A stretch of DNA of 64,000 nt from Geosiphon pyriformis (GCA_016748015.1 JAAOMT010000553.1:1-64000), one strand, 5' to 3'. Positions 50,501 through 62,971 are shown, numbered from the stretch's first letter. Made by a program: numbers and translations. The notes: generated by a model not told the origin, from the letters alone.

Positions 50501-51902
50501 ACCAGCAAAACTGCCAACAGTTGGCACATACTGTACTCTGGAGACATAAAAAAAGAACTATCCTACATTTTCTCAAGTGTATTGATTACAAGAAAAAGCT
50601 TTTATCCATAAAAGCTTGAATTGCATCAGAAAAAAACTACTGAATATGTACTTATTATTACTGCAAACCATATTACCAAAAATGTTTTGGTTATTCAAAA
50701 TAACAAGGAAAGTGGGACAATAAACCATGTCTTACTTGTGAAAAGATGCTACTTAACAAAAAAATGTGAAATAATATTCTTGGTCAAGAAAAAATATACA
50801 ATACATTGTGTCAATACACAATCCTTATTAGTAATTAGATAAGTTGAGAAATGTCTTTTAATACTGCATAGAACTAAGTACTATTATGTTTAAATGGTTA
50901 TTCCTATGACAAAAACAAAATTTGGTGAATGACCAGTGCCAAAATTGAAGACATATTGTCCAGTAAAATATTAGTAATCAAAAACAACCCACCAGAACTG
51001 GTCAAAACCGTTTTTATTTCCAACCCAAACACATTTTTTGATATCTTAAGCAATCCAAAACAATTCCACAAACATTATTAAAACTTAACACTCATTAGAA
51101 AAAAACAAGAGCAGTATTTAGAATAGCTAAATACAAGACTCTGTAAATACTGTTTAATTCCTAGTAACTTCAAATATTGTGATGATTGTGATCTTATCTA
51201 CAATCTACTATTATGCATAATTTATTTAATCTCCAAAGAAGAAAAACCAATCAACAAATACATAGTAGAATTAGAATTAAAGTTCAATTCCAACTCAGAT
51301 TTTGATAATAACAGCAACAACAGTTCTAACTTTATTCACTATGGCAATAACAATGATGATTCAAACTCTAATTATAACTCTAAACAATATATTATGCTCT
51401 TAGATCTGTTGATAAAGCAGAAACTAGTAATAATAAGGAAAGTATTATGTCAGAATACACACATAATACTGATGCAGAGTTTAATCTTAAATATTCAGAA
51501 AAATGGCTATTAAATTAGAACCACATTCACACACCAGCATTGATTTAAAAATAGCATTGGAAATTCTGATAACAACAATGGTTTAGTTAGCATTTAGATT
51601 TAGTTTAGCAAAAAAAAAATTAATATCAGAGGAAAAATAATTAATACAGAATATATAAAAAATATCATTACAATACTACAAAATGATTCAGAAAAACCAT
51701 ATATAATTGAACTAAATAAAAAAATAACACAAACAATATTCCTATCTCTGGTGAAAATAGCTTAATTAGTACCAGTAAGAACAAGAAAAAAATTAAGAAT
51801 TATAGCCAAAAGGAAAAATAGATTTGAATTCATAGGTAAAATAGATATACCAGTTAATATAATAGAGGAAAAAATCATTAATAAGAAAAAAATTATCTCC
51901 AC
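47536..51902 (+). pseudogene. Element C internal region: gag, protease, Cys-rich domain, dUTPase (decayed)
   Basis: gag: a 45-bp tandem duplication at 48311-48400, PMAYVPIVKLEKFIGKKNN near 48565-48610, and a complete knuckle CYYCSKQKHLQIKC at 49301-49342. Protease: ITIMYTNTKVDGHPIKLIF, DNKSADSIIT near 49940-50025 (catalytic Asp kept, the following positions altered). Cys-rich domain: GKWDNKPCLTC near 50710-50745 and CKYC...CDDC near 51145-51195. An Asn/Ser-rich linker precedes dUTPase motif 1 (TDAEFNLKYSEK, about 51470-51505). The post-dUTPase segment runs to 51902, where element D is inserted. Stops are very frequent, so this is a dead copy; its 3' half lies beyond the window. Confidence 0.65.
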
Positions 51903-52726
51903 TATTACAAGTGATTATTTGGGATCTTAAATCAAATAACAAACCCATAACTTGGTGCTTAATTGATAATATAGTGATGTTAGTATCTAAAAGTTTTGAT
52001 TATCTAAAGGTTTTGGTTAAGTCCTTTGTATAATAGACAGAGATTCAGTTGTGATTGTTTAGTAGCTTCCTAGAATCACAATTCCATCCAATTTTTTTCT
52101 CAGCTTGGTGGCTGGTTTTATTTTGACAGTTGTGCCTTTCTGGTAAGCTATCCATTAATATAGATATAATGTTACCCTTATTTCTGGATCTTTTACCAGG
52201 CTATTCATGATGTCAATAACTCAGTGCTCAATTTTTAATCAATTAGTAACAACAAGAAATAACAAATAAAATAAAAAAAATATAAAAAAATAAGCCAAGA
52301 CAATAAATATTAGTATCTTATTAATAGTTATAATCAAGAGTTATTGTTTCAGAGTGGTTAAGTATCATTTACTATCAACATAAAGTATTAATAGTGAAGA
52401 ATAGATTGAGATAATGAATAATTATTTATTAATATTTGTGAATAGAAAAGTATCTTAGATCAAATCTAAAACTAAGAAGTCTTGGTATTGATTCTGTTTT
52501 TTTCTACTTCTAATATTACTGTTATATATATATAATCAAGATTTCTCAATTTTTCAATTTTTCACACCAGGAATTCTGGAATTTTTGGAATCCTGTAATT
52601 TCTTTAAAAAGAATTCTGAAATCCTGCAATTCTTCTAAAGAGAATTCTGGAATTCTTATTTACTATGTCTATTTCTGATTGGCTAATTTTATATATTAAT
52701 ATACTTCCTATATTTTATGAGTAACA
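51903..52726 (-). repeat. 3' LTR of family B element D
   Basis: Minus strand: it starts at 52726 as TGTTACTCATAAAATATAGG and ends at 51903 with CTTGTAATA; 824 bp. The GAATTC-rich repeat lies at about 52555-52665. It inserted into the post-dUTPase part of element C. Confidence 0.75.
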
Positions 52727-55075
52727 TTATTCCCTTCTTTTAATATTGAGTTTTATTGAGATCTCCTAATTTTAACTCTCTATCTTTGAGTATTTCCTAA
52801 ACTTTTTTTTCAATAATTACTTGAGTTATCTTGCTATGTAATTTTTCAAATTGAGCATTGGTTATTTTTTTTATTTGGTTAATGGTAATAATGTTCATTG
52901 CTGAATTGAGTAAGATTTCTGGTTGGTCTTGAAATTCGATTTGTAATTAATAGATGGCTCATGCTTGTATGGTTAGATTGTTTTTTCTCACAAATTGCTC
53001 AAGTTGTTGTAATATCTCTGGATTGAATAATTGTTTTGTCTTATCCATATATAAGTTCTGAATATTCAGGTGTTGTTCCAAGTGGAAATAACAAAAGTTT
53101 CTTGGAAATTGTTGTGTCCACCAATTTTATGTTTCTATTGTCAATTCTTAATATTGAGTGACTTTTGGTTGTGCTTCTATTATCAATTTCATCTTTGTGA
53201 TTATTTTGTCAATAGTGTTTTCTGTTTTTTTCTATACTTTATTTTGTGGTCTCTTTCTGGTGTTTTTGTATTTAATGGTTTGTTAATTGATTGTAATTTC
53301 CATCTCTTGTTGTTGAATCAGTTGAAAGAATTGTTGTGCTAGTGAGAATATGTTGTTGGTAATTTCCATTTTTCTGATGTTTTTCATCACGTTTACTATG
53401 TCTTTATATTCTTTTATTTGCTCAATTTGACATGTTGGTGTCAATAATAATGATTGGTTTTAGATCTTATAAGATCTCATCTGGTTGAACTAGTATTTTC
53501 TGTACTTCTAATTGTGGAATATTACTGATAGATGATGATACTATATGGTGATATGGTTTCAGTTGATTATCATGTGCTGTTTTGGCTAAGCTTTTGTTGT
53601 TTTATCTTAATTTATAAGCTCTATTTTCAAGAATTTCTTCTATGTGAAATGATCTGTCCTATTTAGAGTCAAATTTTTTACTCCATTGTTTTTTCACTTT
53701 GGTATAATATAAAAGTACTTTGTTTCCAATCCTAAATTTAACTGGTTTATCTAGTAGTTGGTTATTGTGTCTTTTTTTTTTGTTTTTCTTGTGACTTTTG
53801 GATGTTATTAGGTGTTCTTTGTCATTTGTTTTCTAGAGTTTCCATCAAGTTATATGTTCTTCTTAGCAATATTTCTTGAAAATTGTCTTCAGTTATTAGT
53901 TCTATTGGATATGTATTAACTTTTATCTTAATTGGTAATGTTGCCATTTTACCATATATTAATTCAAATAATGTTGTCTGTGTGGTGTCTTGTTTTATTG
54001 TCCAATAAGCAAATAATACTAATGGTATAAACAAATCTCATTCATTTTGGTTTTCTTGGCTGATTTTGGCAATTGCTTCACACAATATTCTGTTAAACCT
54101 TTTAACTAACCTATTTGTTTACAAATGATATGATAATAATAATAGTCTTTTGATTCCAAATTTTTGACTTAATTCTGCTAGTGTTCTGTTTACAAAGTGA
54201 GTTCCTTGATCTAATAGTAGTTTTTTTGGACATTTGTATTGACAAATCAAATCTTGATGAACAAATTTGGCAATGAATTTTGCATCTGCTCTTTGAATGG
54301 CTTTTGCTTCTGACTATTTAGTAAGATAATTCATGGCTATTGCTATGTATTTGTTGTTTCTGCTGGTTATGATTAATGGTCTGATTAAGTCAATTCCAAT
54401 TCAATCAAATGGTTGTCTCATTTTAATTGGTTTTAATGGTTCACTGAGTCTTATTCCTTCTTTTCTCTGACAAGCATCATAATTTTGAACATATTAAATG
54501 ATATCTGAATATATTAATGGCCAATAGTATCTTTTTCTGGTTCTTTCCATGATTGCTTCTTTGTAAAAATGTCCTGCTGTTAGATCAAAGTGCATGTTAA
54601 ATAGTATTGTTTTTTTTTCTGATTCCATGATTACTCTGATTGGTTGATCTGAATTTTTTCTGTTTTTCCGATAAAGTATATTTTGATGAATGATAAAATA
54701 TTTTGATTGTTGTTTTATGTTGTTTTGCTCCTTTTAAGATAATTTTTCTTTGAACTGTTGGGTATTTATATAATGCTAAAGTTGTTGGTATTTTTGTGTA
54801 TTCATTTTTTGTTATATTTTTGTGTTGTAATATTCTAATTTTGTTATATTTTTGGGTTGAAATGTTCAGATTTGTTTTATTTGTGACAAATTATTGGCAT
54901 TTTTGTTTTTTTTTCTCTTTTTATAGTGTATCATAAAAGTGTATAGTAACAGTGCAATTTTTCATCTTGTATGTTAATCGTCTCTAAATTTTTGTTTCTA
55001 GATTAAAGTCAATCTTTTGTGATTGGTGTGTACTTCAAATTTCTAGCTTAAGTATTTCTTTTCATTTCATGACAG
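52727..55075 (-). pseudogene. Element D internal region, first part: extra ORF, integrase, RNase H
   Basis: Minus strand, from 55075 leftward. RNase H tail, then integrase with zinc-finger remnants near 54620-54480, DYLTK-like and DQGTHFVN at about 54215-54180, and LVKRFNRI near 54105-54080, where the catalytic Glu is Lys. The open piece 54034-53822 covers LFAYWTIKQDTTQT and the following Y/F-rich block. The GPY/F end is near 53690-53590. After pol an extra ORF (about 53060-52780) reads MDKTKQLFNPEILQQLEQF and INQIKKITNAQFEKL. RNase H is split at 55075 by element F and continues at 58048. Confidence 0.6.
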
Positions 55076-55984
55076 TATTACTCATAGAATATAAAAATTA
55101 AATATTAGTACATAAATTAGCCAATCAGAATAAATATAATAAAAGTAGAATTTCAGGATTCCTCTTAGAAGAATTGCAAAATTCCAGAAATTTCAGGATT
55201 CTCATATGAAGAATTGCAGAATTTCAGAATTTTAGAATTTTTCTCAAAAGAATTGCAAGATTCCAGAAATTTTAGGATTTCTGGCTAGAGAATTGAAGAA
55301 TTCAAGGAATCTCATACAATAAAATTTATGTATATATACCAGTAGTATCAGAAGCTAAAAAATTAGTCAAATAGACTTCCAGAGTAAAAAAGACTGAGAG
55401 TTAATAGAACTCTTAGAGTCAATTAGACTTGAAGGTCATAATTATTAAATACTCTTTCTTTAAAAGATAAAATACTATAACTTAAAGTAAAATCACTCTT
55501 ATATAATGAAATTATTTATTATCCTCAAATCCATATTATTATTTACTACTTAACCTGTTGGCACAATAGCTCTTAATCATAGCTATTGACAAAACACTTA
55601 TTTCTTATTTTATTTTTTATTTTTTTATTTTATTTTATTTTCTTTTGTTATTCATTAAATTGATTAAAAAGATTAAAGCACTGAGTTATTGACATCAAGA
55701 ATTGTCTAGTAAAAGACTCTTGCAAGTGGGTAGAATACATAAAAAAATTATGGATTACTTACCAGAGGAGTACTGGCCATCAAGCTGAAAAAAGAAATTG
55801 ACAGAATTGCGATTTTAGAAAGCTAAGGATAAACAACTATTGAATCTCTGTCTATTATACAAAGAACCCAACCAAAACCTTCAGATAACAATACTTTCAA
55901 AAATCAATATTATCATTATATTAATTAAGCACCAAGTTATAGATTTGTTATTTGCTTTGAGACCCCAAAAAATTACCTATAATA
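55076..55984 (+). repeat. 5' LTR of element F (family B)
   Basis: 909 bp, from TATTACTCATAGAATAT to CCTATAATA, followed by the primer-binding-type sequence TTTGGTGCTCTC at 55985. The left flank ends in ACAG, a probable 4-bp target site in the RNase H of element D. The GAATTC-rich repeat is at about 55140-55320. Confidence 0.75.
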
Positions 55985-57119
55985 TTTGGTGCTCTCTATG
56001 AGGTATAATCCAACAGAGAACCAGCACCAGCAACAATCATGCAAGAAAGTGGCAGACCAAGAAAAAACAAAAAAAAATCACTTAGGATTTACAAAATTTT
56101 TATTTTACTATTATCTTTGAAAAACTCATTAAATTAAAACTCTGATCATTTAAAACCCAAACATTTGAAAATTACCATTAATAAATTTGTTAAAACTCAT
56201 TAAATTAAAACTCTGATTATTCAAAACCTGATCATTAAACCATGAACATTCGAAACTTACCTTTGATAAATTCATTAAAAACTTATTAAATTAAAACTCT
56301 AATTATTCAAGACCCAATCATTAAAACCCCGAACATTCGAAACTTATCTTTAATAAACTTATTAAAAACTCATTAAAACTTTAACTATTCAAGATCTGAT
56401 TGTTCAAAAACCCAAACATTTGAAACCCAATAATTCTAACTCTGTTATTACATAAAAAAACTTACTGTCAATAAAACTTATTAAACCTCTAACAATTCAA
56501 ACTCTGGGAATTATTCAAAAACCCAAACATTTAAAGTCCAATAAATTTCAAACACCAGTATCATACAAAGAAACTTACTTCCAATAGCCCAATAAAATCT
56601 AATTTTTACAGTACCAATAAATCAGCAAAACTCACCTGATGGTCCTAAGTCAAAATATTGGGATGTAGTTACAATTTACTTCCATGTGTCATATATTCGA
56701 AGAAAAGCCAATCAGCAAGAACAAATGGAAATCAGAATTGGAACTTAATTCCGATTCAAATTCTGTCAATGATGACAATAATTTAAACTCTGCTAATGAC
56801 AACAATAATTTAAACTCTACCAACAACAAATTCAAACTTTGCTTCAAACACCAAACAATATATCACACTTTTAGATCTTACAATAGAGCAGGAATTAACT
56901 CAATTCAGTAATAATAATGAGGGCATTATGTGTAAACATACACATAATACAAATGCAAAATTTGAAATTGATATTTTGGACAGACCATTATAGTTAAAAA
57001 AACCCCAGTCATGTATAAAATTAAAAAAAAAAATAGCAATAGAAATTACAGCAACAACATTAATACAAAAAAAAGATTTAGAAAATTTTACAGAAGCTCA
57101 ATATTAAAGAAGAGAATAA
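55985..57119 (+). mobile_element. Element F internal region: deleted, non-autonomous
   Basis: Only 1.1 kb lies between two full LTRs. It holds the leader, a tandem repeat of roughly 70-86-bp units (about 56130-56460), an Asn/Asp/Ser-rich linker (ELELNSDSNSVNDDNN, 56730-56790) and a dUTPase N-terminal remnant (NTNAKFEIDI at about 56950-56985). No protease, RT, RNase H or integrase. It therefore resembles a non-autonomous deletion derivative that depended on other copies for movement. Confidence 0.65.
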
Positions 57120-58047
57120 TATTACTCATAGAATATAAGAATTAAATATTAGTACATAAATTAGCCAATCAGAATAAATGTAGTAAAAATGGAATTTCAG
57201 AATTCCTCTCAGAAGAATTGCAGAATTCCAGGAATTTCAGGATTCTTGTATGAGGAATTACAGGATTTCAGAATTCCAGAATTCCTCTCAAAGAAATTGC
57301 AGAATTCCAGGAATTTCAGAATTCCTGGTTAGAAAATTGAGAAATTCAAGAAATCTTATACAATAAAATTTATGTATATATAGCAGTAGTATCAGAAGCT
57401 AGAAAATTAGTCAAGTAGACTCCCAGAGTGAAAAAAACTGAGAGTTAGTAGTATTCTTAGAGTCAATTAGACTTGAAGATTATAATTATTAAATACCCTT
57501 CCTTCAAAAAATAGAATATTATAACTTAAAGTGAAATTACTCCCATATAATGAAATTATCCATTATCCTCAAATCTATGCTATTATCCACTACTTAACCT
57601 ATTGGCACAATAGCTTTTGATCATAGCTATTGACAGGACACTTATTTTTTATTTTATTTTTTATTTTTTTATTTTCTTTTATTTTCTTTATTTTTTTTTA
57701 TTTTTTTTTGTTATTTACTAAATTAATTAAAAGGATTAAAGTGCTGAGTTATTGATGTTAAAGATTGCCTGGTAAAAGATCCCTACAAGTGAGTAGAGCA
57801 TGTAAAAGAATTACAGATTACTTACCAGAAGAGTACTGGCCATCAAGCTAAAGAAAGAAATTGACAGAATTGCGATTCTGGAAAGCTATAGATAAACAAC
57901 TATTGAATCTCTATCCATTATACAAAAAACTCAACCAAAATCTTCAAATAACAATACCTTTAGAAACCAACATTATTATTATATCAATTAAACATTAATT
58001 TATGAGTTTGTTATTTGCTTTAAGACCCCAAAAAATTACCTGTAACA
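57120..58047 (+). repeat. 3' LTR of element F
   Basis: 928 bp, from TATTACTCATAG to CCTGTAACA. The right flank begins ATAG, matching the left flank ACAG with one transition, consistent with a 4-bp target duplication. It closely resembles the 5' LTR at 55076, including the GAATTC-rich block (57185-57345). Confidence 0.75.
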
Positions 58048-58804
58048 ATAGTCCAATATATTGCTAAGTGTTCTAGTGCTGGTATTCCATAGTTTTTTTC
58101 AGCTAGTATTAAGCTTCAACTGACATATACTACTGGATGTTCTCTTCTATTTGGTTTTTTTTGTGATAGTATGACTCCCAATGCTTGACCTAATACATTA
58201 GTGATAATAATGAATAGTTTGCTATAATTTGAATAGATCAGTATTAAAGCCTAAATGAGCTTTTTTCTCAGTATGTCAAAAGCTTTTTGTTGTGTTTTAG
58301 TCTATTTATATTTAACATTCTTGGTTTGTAAATAATACAGTGATTAAGCCAGTTTGGAAAAGTTTTTGATAAAATGACAATAGTACTCTGCAAATCTCAA
58401 GAATGCTTATAGCTCAGTCAAGTTAGTAAGTACTAGAAAAGACTTTATTACTTCAATTTTATTTGGATCTGTTTTAATGCCCTCTTTGCTTATGACATGT
58501 CTTAAAAACTTGAGTTCTGTTTTGTCAAAGAAACACTTGGTTGCATTTAGTTTCAATCCTGCTCTTTTCAGTCTTTCGAACACTTGCTAGAAATAATGAA
58601 AATAATCATCAAATGTTTTTGAAAACACATTGGTGTTATCTAAATACATGACTACTGATTTCCATAATAGTCTGGTATAAACAATTTCCATTAGTTGTTG
58701 AAATATAACTGGTGTGTTGGTTAAGCCAAATGGTATTACTTCAAATTCAAAATTTCTTTCTCTTGTGGTAAATGCCATCTTATTTTTATCTTCTGGATTC
58801 ATGG
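58048..58804 (-). pseudogene. Element D internal region, second part: RT and RNase H
   Basis: Minus strand. RT from MNPEDKNKMAFTTRERNFEF and VIPFGLTNTPVIFQQLM through VVMYLDNTNVFSKTF (second catalytic Asp is Asn), KLNATKCFF, TELKFL, and RNase H pieces toward 58048 (ALGVILSQKKPNR, LEHLAIYWT). The open part is 58850-58587; the rest needs frameshifts. At 58805 the frame is cut just before MNPEDK by the 3' LTR of element E. Confidence 0.65.
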
Positions 58805-59574
58805 TATTACAGATAATTATTTGGAGTCTCAAAGCAAATAACAAATCCATAACTTGGTGCTTAATTGATATAATGATGTTGGTTTCTAAAGGTTAACTGT
58901 ATCTCAAAGTTTTAATTAAGTTCTTTGTATAATAGACAGAGATTCCAATGCAATTTTTTTTAAATGGTGTTTTCAGTATTAACCTGTGGGTTAAGTAGTT
59001 GTTGTCCATTGCTTCCCGGAATTACAATTCTATTAATTCTTTTTTTGGCATGGTGGCTGGCAATTTCCTAGTAAGCTATCCTCAAATTTGAATGTCTATC
59101 CTTATTCTTGGGTTTTTTACTAGTGCTATATCCTAATGTTAATAACTCAGCACTTTAATTCTTTAATCAATTAGTACACAACAAGAAAAAAAAATAAAAA
59201 AAAATAAAAAAATAAGCCAAGACAATAAATGTTAATATTCTATTAATAGTCATAATCAAGAACTATTGTTCTAGTGTAATTAAGTATCAATTATTATCAA
59301 CATAAAGTGTTAATAATGAAAAGTAGATTTGAAATATTGAATAATTATTTATTAATATTTGTAATATATAAGGTTGCTAGGATCAAATTTAAATTGAGAA
59401 GTTTGTTTTTTCTCTTTCTAATGCTATTGTTATATATACCTAATTTATGTTCTATGAGATCACTTACATTTTTGAGCAATGTACTATGATTTCTTGAGCA
59501 ATATGCTCACATGCTAACTACTACTCTTTTATTGGTCTACTATTTTTCTATATCTGTTTTCTTTATAAATAACA
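58805..59574 (-). repeat. 3' LTR of element E (family B variant)
   Basis: 770 bp on the minus strand, from TGTTATTTATAAAG at 59574 to CTGTAATA at 58805. It shares the U5-like part and A/T tract with family B but lacks the GAATTC-rich minisatellite, which explains its shorter length. Confidence 0.7.
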
Positions 59575-60277
59575 TTATTTTCTCCTTTTAATATTAAGCT
59601 CTATCAAAATTCTTATTTTGAATTATGTCAAATACTTTTTTTTCAAGTAGCATCTATTCCACCCTACTCTTTATTTCTTCAATTTGTGAGTTGTTCATTC
59701 TTCTCCATTGGTTGATAGTTATTGTTTCTATATTAGAGTATAACAATATTTCTGGGTAGTTTTGAAATATAGTGTGTAGTTAATAAATAGTCTTAATATA
59801 TAGTGTTAAGTTTGTTTTTTTTTCAATAATGTTTTTAATATTCTGGATTATCTCTTGATTAAAAATTCTCTTGAATTTGTCAAGATATAACTTCTGAATA
59901 TCTACTTTTTGTCTCAATTGATAGTAACAATATGGTATTAGAAGTTGGTCTATTTATTGGTTCTAATTTTTTTTGTCAGTTTTTCTGTTGAAACAATAAT
60001 AGTTATCTTTCCAAAAGTGTTCTTTACTTTCTCTACTATTTTATTTGACCAGTTTATTGATTGTTTTTATGCTCACTGGTATGATGTACTTTTTCCTTTT
60101 TGTTTGGTGTTTTGATAACAGATTGTTTGGTTGTTAATGATAATTTTTATGTTTACTTGCTGTTAATTTAAAGCCTGAAACAATTATTGAGCTAAAATGT
60201 AAATATGGTCTGGTATTTCCATTTTTCTTTGTTGTTTTTGTCGTGTATACCATGTCTTTATATACTCTTTTAGTTGT
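59575..60277 (-). pseudogene. Extra 3' ORF of element E
   Basis: On the minus strand, 59920 to 59640 reads KKVDIQKLYLDKFKRIFNQE, then IETITINQWRRMNN. This parallels the extra ORF of element D (QKLIYMDKTKQLFNPEILQQ; IITINQIKKI). It is Lys/Ile/Gln-rich and helical, with stops. It sits between the end of pol (60278) and the LTR. Function unknown. Confidence 0.45.
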
Positions 60278-61449
60278 TTAATTTGACGTGTTTGGTTCAA
60301 TAACTATGATTGGTTCTAGATCTCGTAGAATTTTATCTGGTTGAACTAGTATTCTCTGTGCTTTCAGTTGTGGAATATTACTGGTAGATGCTGATACTAT
60401 GTTTTGGTAAAGTTTCAGTTGATCTCCATGTACTGCTTTGGTTAAAATTTTGTTGTTCAACTTTAATTTATAAGCTTTATTTCCTAGAATTTTTTCTATG
60501 TAAAATGGTCCATCCCATTTAGAGTCAAATTTTCCACTCCATTGTTTTTCCACTTTGGTATAATGTAAAAGTATTTTGTCTTCAATCCTAAATTCAACTG
60601 GTTTATCTGGTAATTGGTTATTGTGTCTTTTTTTTGTTTTTCTTGTGACTTTTGGATATTATTAGCTGCTTTTCGCCATTTGTTTTCTAGTGTTTTCATT
60701 AAGTCATATGTTCTTCTCAATAATGTTTTTTGAAAATTTTCTTCTGTTATTGGTTCTGTTGGATATGTTTTGACTTCTATCTCAACTGATAATATTGCTG
60801 TTCTATCATATACTAATTTAAATGGTGTTGCTTGTGTAGTGTCTTGCTTTATTGTCTGGTAAGCAAATAATACTGATAATATAAACAAATTCCATTTATC
60901 CTGGTTTTCTTGGCTGATTTTGGCAATTGCTTTACACAATGTTCTGTTAAATCTTTTAACTAATTCATTTGTTTGTAAATGATATGATGATGATAATGAT
61001 CTTTTTATCCCAAATTTTTGACTTAATTCTGTCAATGTTCTATTTACAAAGTGAGTTCCTTGATCTGATAATAATTCTTTTAGACATTTGTGCTAACAGA
61101 TCAAATCTTAATAAATGAATTCAGCAACAAATTCTGCATCTGCTCTTTGAATGACTTTTGCTTTTGGCTATTTTGTGAGATAGTCTATGGCTATTACAAT
61201 ATATCTGTTGTCTCTGCTGGTTATTGTTAATAGTCTGATTAAGTTAATTTCAATGTAATCAAATGGTTGTCTCACTTTGATTGGTCTTAATGGTTCACTG
61301 GGTCTTGTTCCTCTTTTTCTTTGACAAACATCACAATTTTGAACATATTGGATAATATCTGGATATATTAATGGCCAATAGTATCTTTTTCTGATTTTTT
61401 CTATAGTTGCTTCTTTGTGAAAATGTCCTGCTGTTGAATCTGAGTGCAT
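60278..61449 (-). pseudogene. Integrase of element E with GPY/F end
   Basis: Minus strand. Zinc-finger region at 61449-61310: MHSDSTAGHFHKEATI, CDVCQRKRG. Core: DYIEINLIRLL near 61260-61230 (expected GIDLI/V, so the first Asp is altered to Asn), DQGTHFVN near 61070-61045 after a lesion, LVKRFNRTL at about 60975-60945 (catalytic Glu is Lys). C-terminus 60553-60278: WSGKFDSKWDGPFYIEKIL, VHGDQLKLY, ending IVIEPNTSN. One overlap frameshift lies near 60500-60550. Confidence 0.7.
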
Positions 61450-62971
61450 ATTGAATAATATTGTCTCTTTTTCTGGTTTTGTAATTACTTTGATTGGTTA
61501 ATCTGAATTTTTTTTGTTTTTTCAGTAAAGTATATTTTGATGATTGATAAAATATTTTGATTGTTGTTTTATATTGTTTTGTTCCTTTTGAGATAATTTA
61601 TCCTTAAACAATTGTGTATTTATGTAATGTTGGAGTTGGTATTTTTGTATATTCATCTTTTGTTGTATTTTTGGGGTGAAATTTTTTTTAGATTTGTCTC
61701 ATTTGTGACAAGCTGTTGGCATTTTTTTTTTCTTTTCCTTTTTGTAATGTATTGTATAATTAAATGATAAAAATTTTATTTTCCATCTGGCATAGTGATT
61801 GTCTCCAAATTTTTGTTTCTGAATTGAAATTAATCTTTTATGATCAGTATACACATCAAACTTTTGACTCAAGTATTTTTTCCATTTTATGACAGCCCAA
61901 TAGATAGCTAAGTGTTCTAGCATTGGAGTTCCATAGTTTTTTTCAACTGGACTTAAGTTTCTGCTGGTATAAGCTATTGGGTGTTCTTGTTCATTTGGTT
62001 TTTTCTGAGATAGTACTACTCCTAATGCTTAACCAAATGCATTTGTTGTGATTATGAATGACTTGCTATAATCTGAATAGATCAGTACTGGAGCTTGAAT
62101 AAGCTTTCTTCTTAATATATCAAGCTTCTTGTTAAGTTTTTGTCTATTTATATCTGGTGTTCTTTGTTTGGAGCTGGTATAATAGCTGAGCCAGTTTAGA
62201 AAAATCTTTGATAAAACAGCAGTAATAATCTGTAAATCCTAAGAATGCTTGTAGTTCTGTCAAGTTGGTGGGTACTAGAAAGTTCTTAACTATCTCAATT
62301 TTGTCTGGATCTATTTTGATTCCATTTTTGCTTACAACATGTCCCAAAAACTTGAGTTCAGTTTTTCTAAAGAAACACTTGGTTGTATTTAATTTTAATT
62401 TAGCTCTTCTTAGTTTTTCAAATACTTGTTGAAAATAGTGTAAATGATCATCAAATGTTTTAGAGAACATGTTAGTGTTGTCCAAATATACGACTACTGA
62501 TTTTTATAGTAGTTTAGTATAGACAATTTTTATAAGCCATTGAAATATGGCCAGAGTATTTATCAAGCCAAATGGCATAACTTCAAATTCAAAATTTTCT
62601 TCTCAAATTGTAAAAGCCATTTTTTCTTTGTTTTCTGGGTTCATGACTACTTGTCAGTAACCACTGTCTAAGTCTAAAGTTAAAAACCATTTTTTTCCTC
62701 CAAAAACATTGAACAGCTCTTGGATCTTTGATGTTAGATAGCTATCTCTTTTGGTTACTCTATTTAGTTTTTGGTAATCCACACAAAAGTGGATTTTTCC
62801 ATTTTTCTTACGAATTAGTACTACTGGTGATGACTATAGACTCATTAATGACTGAATTAGTCCATTGTCAAACATCTGATTGATTTTTTGATGAATGATC
62901 TTATGGCTGGCTGATGGTACTCTGTATACTCTTTGTTTAATTGGCATTATATCTCCAGTTTTAATTTAATG
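61450..62971 (-). pseudogene. Reverse transcriptase and RNase H of element E
   Basis: Minus strand. RT fragments: SSPVVLIRKK-like and CVDY-like segments near 62830-62770, FEFEVMPFGL near 62595-62560, VVYLDNTNMFSKTF near 62500-62450 (second Asp is Asn), KLNTTKCFFRKTELKFLGHV, TELQAFLGFTDYY. RNase H: YSDYSKSFIITTNA-like, then LEHLAIYWAVIKWKKYLS at 61923-61870, DVYTDHKRLISIQKQ and HYARWKIKFLSFNY. Several frameshifts and stops, so a dead copy. Confidence 0.65.

Noticed and set aside
55140-57345. CRISPR-like array in the GAATTC repeats
   Set aside because: Units are short, irregular and palindromic without unique spacers, and occur in every family B LTR of a eukaryotic genome.
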